Made by a program: the position numbers and the translations under genes. This document shows, one piece after another, positions 1 through 5,583 of a stretch of DNA of 5,583 nt; position 1 is the first letter of the stretch, and every line of letters begins with the position of its first letter. Origin of the DNA: CAZZIQ01 sp964654355 (lineage in GTDB: Bacteria > Pseudomonadota > Gammaproteobacteria > GCF-002020875); NCBI GenBank assembly GCA_964654355.1, contig CAZZIQ010000068.1, forward strand, positions 1 to 5,583. The letters run 5' to 3'. A model generated the notes under the pieces. The model was not told the origin of the DNA. It did no database searches and saw only the letters and a list, made by a program, of their open reading frames with translations.

Positions 1-524
1 CACGCGAATTCATTGATCGCAATGGCGAGTTCACCGTCAACATCGCCTTGATTGAAAACCACCAAGCCACCCTCGGCGTAATTCAGGTTCCAGTCTCAGG
101 CGTGCTGTATACCGGCGCACTCAAGCTCGGCGCTTGGCGTCAATCGCCCGGACATGAAGCCGTTGCCATTCGCGCACGTGAAATTGAAGGGCCACACATC
201 GTGGTCGCCGGCAGTCGCTCGCATGGTAGTTCGCGGGTGAAAGATTTCCTGGAACAGGTCGGTGATTACGAACTGTTCCCGATGGGCAGCTCGCTCAAGT
301 CCTGTTTGATTGCCGAAGGCAAAGCCGATTTGTATCCGCGCTTTGGCCCCACCTCAGAATGGGACACCGCCGCTGCACAAGCCATCGTTGAAGCGGCCGG
401 TGGTTTTGTTACCGACACACAAATGCAACCTTTGCGTTACAACACCAAAGACTCGCTGTTGAATCCGGAATTTTTTGTATTCGGTGCAACGTGGCGAGAC
501 TGGGCCGCCTATCTCAACACCTGA
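1..524 (+). CDS. cysQ: 3'(2'),5'-bisphosphate nucleotidase CysQ, C-terminal part (5' end outside window)
   Basis: The frame is open from base 3 and ends in TGA at 522-524, giving about 173 residues of a protein that is normally near 250, so roughly the first 75 residues are missing off the left edge. CysQ is a Mg-dependent phosphatase of the inositol monophosphatase superfamily. It hydrolyses 3'-phosphoadenosine 5'-phosphate (PAP) to AMP and so removes an inhibitory by-product of sulfate assimilation. Seen in the sequence: REFIDRNGEFTVNIALIE near the start of the visible part matches the CysQ 'EFIxRNGEFTVNIALI' stretch. The motif SEWDTAAAQAIVEAAGG contains the second metal-binding Asp (WDTAA), and YNTKDSLLNPEFFVFG matches the usual C-terminus. 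The first metal site (the DPLDGT-type motif) would lie upstream of the window. The ATG/TTG codons near base 45 are internal, since the homology continues upstream of them. The gene converges on a small minus-strand gene with a 14-nt gap, and I see no convincing terminator between them. Confidence 0.95.
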   Translation, partial: REFIDRNGEFTVNIALIENHQATLGVIQVPVSGVLYTGALKLGAWRQSPGHEAVAIRAREIEGPHIVVAGSRSHGSSRVKDFLEQVGDYELFPMGSSLKSCLIAEGKADLYPRFGPTSEWDTAAAQAIVEAAGGFVTDTQMQPLRYNTKDSLLNPEFFVFGATWRDWAAYLNT

Positions 525-538
525 AGAGTAATCTAGGT

Positions 539-775
539 TTAACGGTTCAGGCCTGCATCGTTGATCAGCTGATCAATCGAACAATCTTCACCATAAACAT
601 CCATCACCGCCTTGAGCTCGGCGTGCACCAGCGCACGCTCATCAAGGCTCAAATGGATCACCTCACTTGGAATCGTTCCTTCGCGAAACATCGCCAATAC
701 CTCACGGGTGTATTGGCAGCCCTGCTGGGCAATCGCTTCGATGCAGTCTTCGATCTTGCTCGGATCGTGGGACAT
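539..775 (-). CDS. Small unrecognised protein of 78 aa (82 aa with upstream start)
   Basis: I do not recognise this family. The frame ends in TAA at 539-541 and can start at ATG 773-775 (78 aa) or ATG 785-787 (82 aa). I chose the inner start because GGATGAG lies 7 nt before it as a possible weak ribosome binding site, while the outer ATG is preceded only by a pyrimidine-rich stretch. Codon use looks genuinely coding and similar to the neighbouring genes. The product is acidic and soluble-looking, with no signal peptide or membrane segment. Helical, charged stretches around KIEDCIEAIAQQG and LDERALVHAELKAVMDVYG suggest a small all-alpha protein. It has three Cys residues (15, 24 and 69 in the 82-aa numbering), but they do not form a metal-binding pattern I know. 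It lies about 20-30 nt downstream of tRNA-Phe on the same strand and may be read through from the tRNA promoter. It converges on cysQ. Confidence 0.7.
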   Translation of the reverse strand: MSHDPSKIEDCIEAIAQQGCQYTREVLAMFREGTIPSEVIHLSLDERALVHAELKAVMDVYGEDCSIDQLINDAGLNR

Positions 776-806
776 TGCGCGACTCATCCAAGGGAGGAAA
801 GGAAAA

Positions 807-882
<76 letters not shown>

Positions 883-904
883 ATGTAATTCAGACGAGGC
901 GCGT

Positions 905-933
905 ATTCTCCCGATGCGCACCCTAGGGGTCAA
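905..933 (-). promoter_or_regulatory. Sigma70-type promoter for tRNA-Phe
   Basis: On the - strand, TTGACC (plus 928-933) serves as a -35 box, with a 17-nt spacer, and GAGAAT (plus 905-910) as a -10 box. The -35 differs from consensus at one base and the -10 keeps A2, A4, A5 and T6. The -10 is followed by a G/C-rich run (ACGCGCC), a discriminator typical of stable-RNA promoters under stringent control. Initiation would fall around 897-899, about 15 nt before the mature tRNA end. This is a pattern match by eye, not a measured start. Confidence 0.6.
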
Positions 934-973
934 GCAGGCAGGCCTCCAGCAGCGTGGACCCGACACGAAAGAC

Positions 974-1246
974 CTATTTGGCCGGCGGCACAAACCCCGT
1001 GGGCATATCTGCGCCCCCACCAAAGAAGAACTTTTCCATCTGTTCTTCCAGAAACTTGCGCGCTTTCGGGTCTACTACCGAGAGGCGGTTCTCGTTGATC
1101 AGCATGGTCTGGTGCTTCAGCCACTGCTGCCATGCTTCTTTCGAAACCTCATTGAAAATGCGTTCACCCAACGCACCGGGGTAGGTCGGACGCTCTAAAC
1201 CTTCGGCTTCGCGGCCGAGTTTTGCGCATTGCACCATTCGGGTCAT
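974..1246 (-). CDS. yggX: YggX, oxidative-damage protection / Fe(II) trafficking protein
   Basis: This 90-residue protein matches the YggX family in length (E. coli 91 aa) and motifs: Cys7 in the conserved N-terminal MTRMVQCAKL, REAEGLERPTYPGALGERI, the strongly conserved SKEAWQQWLKHQTMLINE (about residues 35-52), and a C-terminal LEEQMEKFFFGG stretch. In enterobacteria YggX is a small soluble cytoplasmic protein that protects iron-sulfur enzymes from superoxide damage and influences the available iron pool; direct iron transfer is less certain. The start ATG (1244-1246) has a good ribosome binding site, GGAGA, 7 nt upstream in the 12-nt gap after mutY. The stop is TAG (974-976). The mutY-yggX pairing is widely conserved in gammaproteobacteria, and pairing an iron-sulfur repair enzyme with a protector of such enzymes is sensible. 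I see no terminator in the 91 nt before tRNA-Phe. Confidence 0.96.
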   Translation of the reverse strand: MTRMVQCAKLGREAEGLERPTYPGALGERIFNEVSKEAWQQWLKHQTMLINENRLSVVDPKARKFLEEQMEKFFFGGGADMPTGFVPPAK

Positions 1247-1258
1247 GGTCGTCTCCGT

Positions 1259-2317
1259 TCAATCGTAAATAGGGAACTGCTGCTCGAGCAGGCGACGAAC
1301 CGGGGCAGGTAGCCCCAACGCCATGCATTGGGCTGGAGTATACCAAGCCCCCTTAGTCGCTTCGTTGGTCAATGCGGGGGTTACTTCTGCCGTCGTCGTA
1401 AAACGCAGCTGACGCGGCTCGATGTCGAGGTGGAAATGACTGAATGTGTGTCGTATCGGATCTGGCGCGTCCGCTTCGTCCATAACCTGGGCCGGCGCCC
1501 ATGCCAAAAACGTATCAAGCACCTCAAACTGGGGCAAAGTCCACAGCCCGCCCCAAATGCCTGAATTCGGCCGCCGCTCCAGCCACACCTCATTCGCTGC
1601 ATTTTGCGCAATCGCCATTAAGCAACTGCGCACAGGCAGCGCCTTGCGTGGCTTCGGCGCCGGAATGTCTTGCTCTAGACCTTGCTGCTTGGCTTGGCAG
1701 GATGTCGCGACTGGGCAGTCGGCACATTGTGGATTGCGCGGCGTGCACAGGGTCGCGCCAAGATCCATGATAGCTTGGGTGTAGTCCGCGCACTGCGTTG
1801 CGGGCATCTGCGTTTCTGCAGCATGCCAAAGACGTTTGAGATTAGCGGTCGTCCCGGGCCAGTCACGTAATGCGAACTGACGCGCAAACACACGCTTCAC
1901 ATTGCCATCCAGAATCGCATGCGGCAGATCAAATGCTAAAGACGCAATCGCTGCCGCAGTTGAACGACCAATCCCGGGCAAGGCTTCAAGCGCCGCAACA
2001 TCGCGCGGAAATTCATCCGCGTACTGTTCATGTATCTGTTGTGCAGCACGATGCAGATTGCGCGCACGCGCGTAGTAGCCAAGACCCGACCAGAGCCCGA
2101 GCACCTCATCAATGGGTGCATTCGCAAGCGTGGCAACATCCGGAAAGCGTTGCATGAAGCGTTGAAAATATGCCAACACAGTTTCGACCCGTGTTTGCTG
2201 CAGCATGATTTCGGAAACCCACACCCGATACGCCGAGCGTGGCTGCTGCCAGGGCAAGCCATGGCGTCCGTGCTGCGCATGCCATTGCAGCACGGCAGAG
2301 GCGAAGTCAGAAGCCAT
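1259..2317 (-). CDS. mutY: A/G-specific adenine DNA glycosylase MutY
   Basis: MutY removes adenine mispaired with 8-oxoguanine (and with G), preventing G:C to T:A mutations in the GO base-excision repair pathway. Positions here count from the TTG just before the ATG, which matches E. coli numbering. The N-terminal helix-hairpin-helix glycosylase domain has catalytic Glu37 in WVSEIMLQQT, the hairpin LPGIGRSTAAAI (114-125) and catalytic Asp138 in ILDGNVKRV. The 4Fe-4S ligands are Cys192, Cys199, Cys202 and Cys208, with spacing C-x6-C-x2-C-x5-C. The C-terminal Nudix-like domain that reads 8-oxoG begins near 230 and contains IWGGLWTLPQFE and HTFSHFHLDI (291-300). The length of 352-353 aa equals the family norm. 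The start is either ATG 2315-2317 (chosen) or the adjacent in-frame TTG 2318-2320; neither has a strong ribosome binding site. The start lies about 15 nt after the asmA stop, so translational coupling within asmA-mutY-yggX is likely. All key residues are present, so the enzyme should be active. Confidence 0.98.
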   Translation of the reverse strand: MASDFASAVLQWHAQHGRHGLPWQQPRSAYRVWVSEIMLQQTRVETVLAYFQRFMQRFPDVATLANAPIDEVLGLWSGLGYYARARNLHRAAQQIHEQYADEFPRDVAALEALPGIGRSTAAAIASLAFDLPHAILDGNVKRVFARQFALRDWPGTTANLKRLWHAAETQMPATQCADYTQAIMDLGATLCTPRNPQCADCPVATSCQAKQQGLEQDIPAPKPRKALPVRSCLMAIAQNAANEVWLERRPNSGIWGGLWTLPQFEVLDTFLAWAPAQVMDEADAPDPIRHTFSHFHLDIEPRQLRFTTTAEVTPALTNEATKGAWYTPAQCMALGLPAPVRRLLEQQFPIYD

Positions 2318-2332
2318 CAATCGACAAGCGCA

Positions 2333-4312
2333 TCAGCGGAACAAACCGCGCAAGGCATCCTCAAGGCCACGTTGTAATTCTTCCTCGAGCTTTTGCGCAT
2401 CGGTTTTTTCAGGTGCCGCCGAAGCAGCTTCTGCGACGGGCTCCGTTACCGTCTCAGCTGCGGGCGCTGCATTGCTCGGCGCTTGCGGTGCATTGGGAAG
2501 ATTTGGTGCCACCGGGCGCACCGGACGCGGGCCTTCCTCAACCGGCGCGCCTAAGAAGCCGCCTTGTCCACCCAACAAATCAAACAAGCCAGCGCCCCCA
2601 AAACGTTCTTGGATTTCACGCTCCAACTTCTCTTGCAGCTTTTCTTGCACCACGGCTTTCAAGGCCTGTTCAACATCGACTTCCACTTTCGGTGCATTCC
2701 ACACGCCGGTGAGTTTGATCGGAAACGGCTTGCCTTGTAAGCGGCGCAATTCCTTGGGCAAGCCTTGTGCCTCATTCAACGCAACTTCAGCTTGTAGATT
2801 GAGCGCCAAGGTTTGTTCCAACAGATTGATCTGACCTTCGCCGGTGAGCATTAACAGATCCGTGCTGGCCAACAAACGCTCGACTTGCGCAATGCCGTTG
2901 TGCACATAGCTCACCAGCTGCAGATCGACCAAACGCGTTTCATTGGCCGCATCGGATTGCGGCATGGGCTGCCCTTCAATCGCGGCGGCGGCTTGGCGCA
3001 CCAGCTGTCCAAGATTAATACCCTCAAGAACGGCTTCACTCAAATCGGCGCGTACCTCGCCTTGTAAGGTCTGCAGCAAGACTTGCGTATCTGCACCTTG
3101 TGCTTGCACATCCAGCTCGGCATTCATCCGTCCACGCAAACCGCTTTGTCCAGTCAATGCGGCAATCAATGCGCCCGCATCGACATTCTGAATTTTTTCT
3201 TGCATACGCACAGTTGCCGGCTCTGCGCGCGCATCCAAAGCCACGACGCCGTCATAGCTGCCACGATAGAAATCGCCGCGTACCGGCTCAAGCGTTAACA
3301 CGCCATCTTTTGCCTTAAGCACCAGCGTGGCGTTTTCGACCTCTAAGCCAAAGCCACGCAACCAGCCAACCTGCACGCGCCCATCGACATCCAACTGCCG
3401 AACCAACTCCACCGGCAATTGAGTTGCAGCAGCAGCCGTAGCGGTCACGGGATCGGCTTTTGCCTGCGACGCCGCTGCATTCGAAGACTTGAGATAGCGA
3501 TCCATATCCAAGCGATCGAGTGACAAGTTGAAACGCAAACCCGGAATCGACTGGCCCAAGAGAACCGTCAACTCACCTTTCAGCGTGCTGTCATTCAAGG
3601 TCGCGTTCAGCGCCTTGAGCGTGAGCTGATGCGTCGCAAGATCCACCGAGAGATTGGTATCGACGGCAAAGCGGCCACGCTGTGCGCTCTGGCCTTCCGC
3701 CAACTGATAGTCGGCCGAGAGTTGGATCGGCCAATCCGACTCCGAATGATATGCACCGGCTTCGAGATTCACGTCGCGTAAGACAACGACTTGACCGGTC
3801 TGCGCATCACGCCAATGAATCTCGGCGTTTTGCATACGCACGCCACCAACTACGGCCAACGCCAATGCGGATTTCGCAGGATCGTTCGACGATGTTGGAT
3901 CGGCCTGCGCCGCTGGTTGCGCGAATTCCCAATTGCCTTTGCCCGACGCGTCACGCTGCAGATGCAACACCACACCATCCAGCTCCACCGTGTCCGCCTC
4001 GATCGCGCCGGTGAGCAAAGGCAAAACCCGCACCGCAACGCGCGCACGACGGGCCTGCAACATCGGTACATCCACATCCGTCACATTGGCTAAGGTGACT
4101 GCGCCCGTCTCCACGCCCAACCATGGCAACAACGATAGGGACAGACCCGAGCCGAGCGTAATATCACGGCCGAGTTTTTCCTCAATCTGCGCCTCGATTT
4201 GCGGCCGATAGGTATCTGCATCAAAGAAAAAACGGGCCCAGACCGCGGCGCCAACCGCGATAACGACGATCAAACCCAACAGGCCTAAGAGAAGGCGAAT
4301 CACAATACGCAT
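2333..4312 (-). CDS. asmA: AsmA family inner-membrane-anchored envelope protein
   Basis: This 659-residue protein fits the AsmA family (E. coli AsmA is 617 aa), part of the AsmA-like/TamB group linked to outer-membrane assembly and lipid homeostasis; its exact activity is not settled. Residues about 4-26 form one hydrophobic helix after MRIVIR, consistent with an inner-membrane anchor and a periplasmic body. The N-terminal domain has YRPQIEAQIEEKLGRDITLGSGLSLSLLPWLGVE (35-68), a typical AsmA opening, followed by long beta-rich repeats. The AsmA C-terminal domain covers about 375-545, with GLRGRMNAELDVQAQG, ADLSEAVLEGINLGQLVR and LTGEGQINLLEQTLAL. After it comes a helical charged stretch (550-570), a Gly-rich patch (572-588), a Pro/Ala-rich linker (589-635) and an amphipathic C-terminal helix ending in LFR. 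The start ATG (4310-4312) has no strong ribosome binding site. It is the first protein gene after tRNA-Gly and lies just before mutY, an order I recall from Pseudomonas. Assignment to the family is firm; equivalence to E. coli AsmA is less so. Confidence 0.9.
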   Translation of the reverse strand: MRIVIRLLLGLLGLIVVIAVGAAVWARFFFDADTYRPQIEAQIEEKLGRDITLGSGLSLSLLPWLGVETGAVTLANVTDVDVPMLQARRARVAVRVLPLLTGAIEADTVELDGVVLHLQRDASGKGNWEFAQPAAQADPTSSNDPAKSALALAVVGGVRMQNAEIHWRDAQTGQVVVLRDVNLEAGAYHSESDWPIQLSADYQLAEGQSAQRGRFAVDTNLSVDLATHQLTLKALNATLNDSTLKGELTVLLGQSIPGLRFNLSLDRLDMDRYLKSSNAAASQAKADPVTATAAAATQLPVELVRQLDVDGRVQVGWLRGFGLEVENATLVLKAKDGVLTLEPVRGDFYRGSYDGVVALDARAEPATVRMQEKIQNVDAGALIAALTGQSGLRGRMNAELDVQAQGADTQVLLQTLQGEVRADLSEAVLEGINLGQLVRQAAAAIEGQPMPQSDAANETRLVDLQLVSYVHNGIAQVERLLASTDLLMLTGEGQINLLEQTLALNLQAEVALNEAQGLPKELRRLQGKPFPIKLTGVWNAPKVEVDVEQALKAVVQEKLQEKLEREIQERFGGAGLFDLLGGQGGFLGAPVEEGPRPVRPVAPNLPNAPQAPSNAAPAAETVTEPVAEAASAAPEKTDAQKLEEELQRGLEDALRGLFR

Positions 4313-4329
4313 GGGAAAACTCGCTCATT

Positions 4330-4348
4330 CCACGCGAAGAATGCGCGG
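4330..4348 (-). other. Short hairpin between tRNA-Gly and asmA, possible processing site
   Basis: The - strand RNA can form CCGCGC / GCGUGG, a 6-bp stem with one G-U pair around a 7-nt loop, inside the 51-nt gap between the tRNA 3' end and the asmA start. No U-run follows directly, so it does not look like an intrinsic terminator. It could stall or mark tRNA 3' processing, or have no role. A stem this short can arise by chance. Confidence 0.2.
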
Positions 4349-4363
4349 CTTTCGGTCATAATC

Positions 4364-4437
4364 TGGAGCGGGTGAAGGGAATCGAACCCTCGTATGCAGC
4401 TTGGGAAGCTGCCGTTCTACCATTGAACTACACCCGC
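4364..4437 (-). tRNA. tRNA-Gly (anticodon CCC)
   Basis: On the - strand the gene reads from GCGGGTG at 4437 to an encoded CCA at 4364-4366, 74 nt. The acceptor stem GCGGGTG pairs perfectly with CACCCGC, and the discriminator is T. The anticodon arm is GCAGC-TTCCCAA-GCTGC, giving anticodon CCC, which reads GGG glycine codons. The T arm is GAGGG-TTCGATT-CCCTT, with one G-T pair at its end. The sequence closely resembles E. coli glyU. The gene is divergent from thiS and lies 51 nt upstream of asmA on the same strand. Confidence 0.98.
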
Positions 4438-4447
4438 GCGAGCGCAG

Positions 4448-4476
4448 ATTTTGGGGTGCGCCCGAGCGGGTGTCAA
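4448..4476 (-). promoter_or_regulatory. Sigma70-type promoter for tRNA-Gly
   Basis: On the - strand a perfect TTGACA -35 box (plus 4471-4476) is followed by a 17-nt spacer and CAAAAT (plus 4448-4453) as -10, matching TATAAT at four of six positions. A G/C-rich discriminator (CTGCGCTCGC) comes next, ending at the tRNA 5' end, as in stringently controlled stable-RNA promoters. The predicted start is about 4440-4442, only a few nt before the mature tRNA. This is the best promoter match in the window, judged by eye. It may also drive asmA-mutY-yggX, since no terminator is seen after the tRNA. Confidence 0.7.
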
Positions 4477-4491
4477 AACACATGAAAACTC

Positions 4492-4692
4492 ATGCAGATT
4501 CAACTCAATGGCGACGCCAAAGCGCTCGCAGATGACAGCACACTGGCCGATCTGGTGGCCAAACTTGGGCTCACCGGAAAACGCATCGCGGTGGAAGTAA
4601 ATCGCGAGATCATTCCGCGCAGCCTGCATGCCACGCATCTGCTGCAGGAAGGCGACGCGGTTGAGGTCGTGCATGCCATTGGTGGCGGCTGA
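4492..4692 (+). CDS. thiS: ThiS, sulfur carrier protein for thiamine thiazole synthesis
   Basis: This 66-residue protein has the usual ThiS length and the diagnostic C-terminal tail VHAIGGG, whose terminal Gly-Gly is adenylated and converted to a thiocarboxylate that supplies the thiazole sulfur. It begins MQIQLNGDAKAL, followed by a ubiquitin-like beta-grasp pattern with ADLVAKLGL, RIAVEVNREIIPRS and LQEGDAVEVV. It acts in the cytoplasm as the sulfur donor to ThiG, whose gene follows after 47 nt. The activating adenylyltransferase (ThiF or a MoeB-like enzyme) is not in this window. The start ATG (4492-4494) lacks a clear ribosome binding site. Only 54 bp separate it from the divergent tRNA-Gly, too little for a TPP riboswitch in a standard leader, and I see none. 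Confidence 0.95.
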   Translation: MQIQLNGDAKALADDSTLADLVAKLGLTGKRIAVEVNREIIPRSLHATHLLQEGDAVEVVHAIGGG

Positions 4693-4739
4693 GACAGCCA
4701 CGCAACATCACGAGACACACAGACAATTTGGGAACGGTC

Positions 4740-5519
4740 ATGGAAGACACGCTGACACTCGCTGGGAAAACCTACCATTCACGCCTGCTGGTGGGCTCTG
4801 GCAAATACAAAGATCTCGACGAAACCCGCGCGGCGACCGAAGCCAGTGGCGCCGAGATCATTACGGTTGCGATTCGTCGCACCAACATTGGCCAGAATCC
4901 GGGCGAACCAAACTTGCTCGATGCGGTGCCCCCCTCGAAGTACACCATCCTGCCGAATACGGCGGGCTGTTACACCGCAGACGATGCGGTACGCACCTGC
5001 AAACTGGCGCGCGAATTGTTGGATGGTCATTCGCTGGTCAAGCTGGAAGTGCTGGGCGATCAAAAAACTTTGTATCCGGATGTGCGCCAAACCTTGATCG
5101 CAGCCGAACAGTTGGTCGCCGACGGCTTTGATGTGATGGTCTACACCAGCGATGACCCGCTCATTGCGAAATCCCTCGAGGAGATTGGTTGCATTGCAGT
5201 GATGCCACTCGCTGCACCGATTGGCTCGGGTCTCGGCATTCAAAACCGCTACAACATTCTCGAGATTGTTGAGAATGCCAAGGTGCCAATTCTGGTCGAT
5301 GCTGGGGTCGGTACTGCGTCCGATGCCGCCATTGCGATGGAACTCGGTTGTGATGGGGTGTTGATGAACACCGCGATTGCTGAAGCGCGCGATCCAGTAT
5401 TAATGGCCTCGGCAATGAAGAAAGCGATCCAAGCCGGGCGTGAAGCGTTTCTTGCCGGACGTATGCCGCGCAAGCGTTATGCCAGCGCCTCTTCGCCCAT
5501 TGACGGCACCTTCTTCTAA
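4740..5519 (+). CDS. thiG: Thiazole synthase ThiG
   Basis: ThiG condenses 1-deoxy-D-xylulose 5-phosphate, dehydroglycine (from glycine or tyrosine) and ThiS-thiocarboxylate sulfur into the thiazole phosphate of thiamine. The 259 residues match the family length (E. coli 256). The TIM-barrel landmarks are in order: LLVGSGKYKDLDETRAATEASGAEIITVAIRR at 17-47 in overlapping pieces, LPNTAGCYTADDAVRTCKLARE (71-92), the Schiff-base Lys101 in SLVKLEVLGD, CIAVMPLAAPIGSGLGI (151-167, phosphate binding), ILVDAGVGTASDAAIAMELG (184-203) and VLMNTAIAEARDPV (207-220). The start is ATG 4740-4742, with a weak GGGAAC element before it; an in-frame TTG at 4728-4730 would add four residues and is less likely. 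The stop is TAA (5517-5519). The gene sits between thiS and trmB, with only 5 nt to trmB, so all three are probably cotranscribed. Confidence 0.98.
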   Translation: MEDTLTLAGKTYHSRLLVGSGKYKDLDETRAATEASGAEIITVAIRRTNIGQNPGEPNLLDAVPPSKYTILPNTAGCYTADDAVRTCKLARELLDGHSLVKLEVLGDQKTLYPDVRQTLIAAEQLVADGFDVMVYTSDDPLIAKSLEEIGCIAVMPLAAPIGSGLGIQNRYNILEIVENAKVPILVDAGVGTASDAAIAMELGCDGVLMNTAIAEARDPVLMASAMKKAIQAGREAFLAGRMPRKRYASASSPIDGTFF

Positions 5520-5524
5520 ATCCG

Positions 5525-5583
5525 ATGAATGATGTCGCAGCGCCGCATCCGCGACGCGAAATTCGTTCGTTTGTAAAACGTGC
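5525..5583 (+). CDS. trmB: tRNA (guanine-N7-)-methyltransferase TrmB, N-terminal fragment (cut by window edge)
   Basis: ATG at 5525-5527 opens a frame that stays open to the edge: 19 full codons reading MNDVAAPHPRREIRSFVKR. The RxIRSFVxR signature close to the N-terminus is characteristic of bacterial TrmB, which methylates G46 in the tRNA variable loop using S-adenosylmethionine. The methyltransferase domain itself is outside the window, so the call rests on this short motif and on position: thiG followed by trmB is a common gammaproteobacterial order. The start lies 5 nt after the thiG stop with no clear ribosome binding site of its own, which suggests translational coupling. Confidence 0.78.
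   Translation, partial: MNDVAAPHPRREIRSFVKR

Noticed and set aside
520..551. Inverted repeat CCTGAA / TTCAGG spanning the convergent stops of cysQ and the small gene, considered as a bidirectional terminator.
   Set aside because: The stem is only 6 bp with a 20-nt loop and there is no T-run on either side, so chance is more likely.
884..973. Gap between yggX and tRNA-Phe, examined for a terminator of yggX or a small RNA.
   Set aside because: Apart from the tRNA-Phe promoter, I see only short GC-rich repeats (GCAGGCAGG, AGGCCT) with no stem plus T-run.
2205..2834. Plus-strand open frame of 209 codons antisense to the mutY start and the asmA 3' end.
   Set aside because: Its Ser/Ala/Pro-rich composition is what the Pro/Ala-coding region of asmA gives in reverse. 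asmA and mutY have clear homology on the other strand.
4693..4739. 47-nt gap between thiS and thiG, examined for a promoter, riboswitch or small gene.
   Set aside because: It is short, unstructured by eye, and has no promoter-like boxes; it reads as an operon spacer.

Overview
The window looks like an ordinary chromosomal segment of a gammaproteobacterium. The protein matches (CysQ, YggX, MutY, AsmA, ThiS, ThiG, TrmB) are all of gammaproteobacterial type. From memory, the order asmA-mutY-yggX followed by tRNA-Phe resembles the arrangement in Pseudomonas and relatives, and thiS-thiG-trmB is also a common order there. I cannot assign a genus. Base composition and codon choice look even throughout, and I see no insertion sequence, prophage, CRISPR array or other sign of transfer.

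Layout. The left edge (1-524, + strand) holds the 3' two thirds of cysQ, which runs off the window. It converges on a small unrecognised gene on the - strand (539-775, or 787 with an earlier start). A long minus-strand block follows, read right to left: tRNA-Gly(CCC) (4364-4437), asmA (2333-4312), mutY (1259-2317), yggX (974-1246), tRNA-Phe(GAA) (807-882) and then the small gene. The asmA-mutY-yggX genes are tightly packed (about 15 and 12 nt gaps) and read as one operon. Both tRNA genes have a recognisable sigma70-type promoter with a 17-nt spacer and a G/C-rich discriminator. The right side (+ strand) holds thiS (4492-4692), thiG (4740-5519) and the first 19 codons of trmB (5525 onward, cut by the edge).

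How the genes work together. MutY removes adenine opposite 8-oxoguanine. YggX protects iron-sulfur enzymes from oxidants, and MutY itself carries a 4Fe-4S cluster, so the pair makes functional sense. AsmA is an inner-membrane-anchored envelope protein. ThiS and ThiG build the thiazole half of thiamine. TrmB methylates tRNA G46. CysQ recycles PAP from sulfate assimilation. No stretch longer than about 100 bases lacks a gene.

I do not find a previously undescribed system. The points most worth a second look are the unrecognised 78-82 aa protein just after tRNA-Phe, the very compact divergent tRNA-Gly/thiS regulatory region, and the minus-strand block bracketed by tRNAs without visible terminators.
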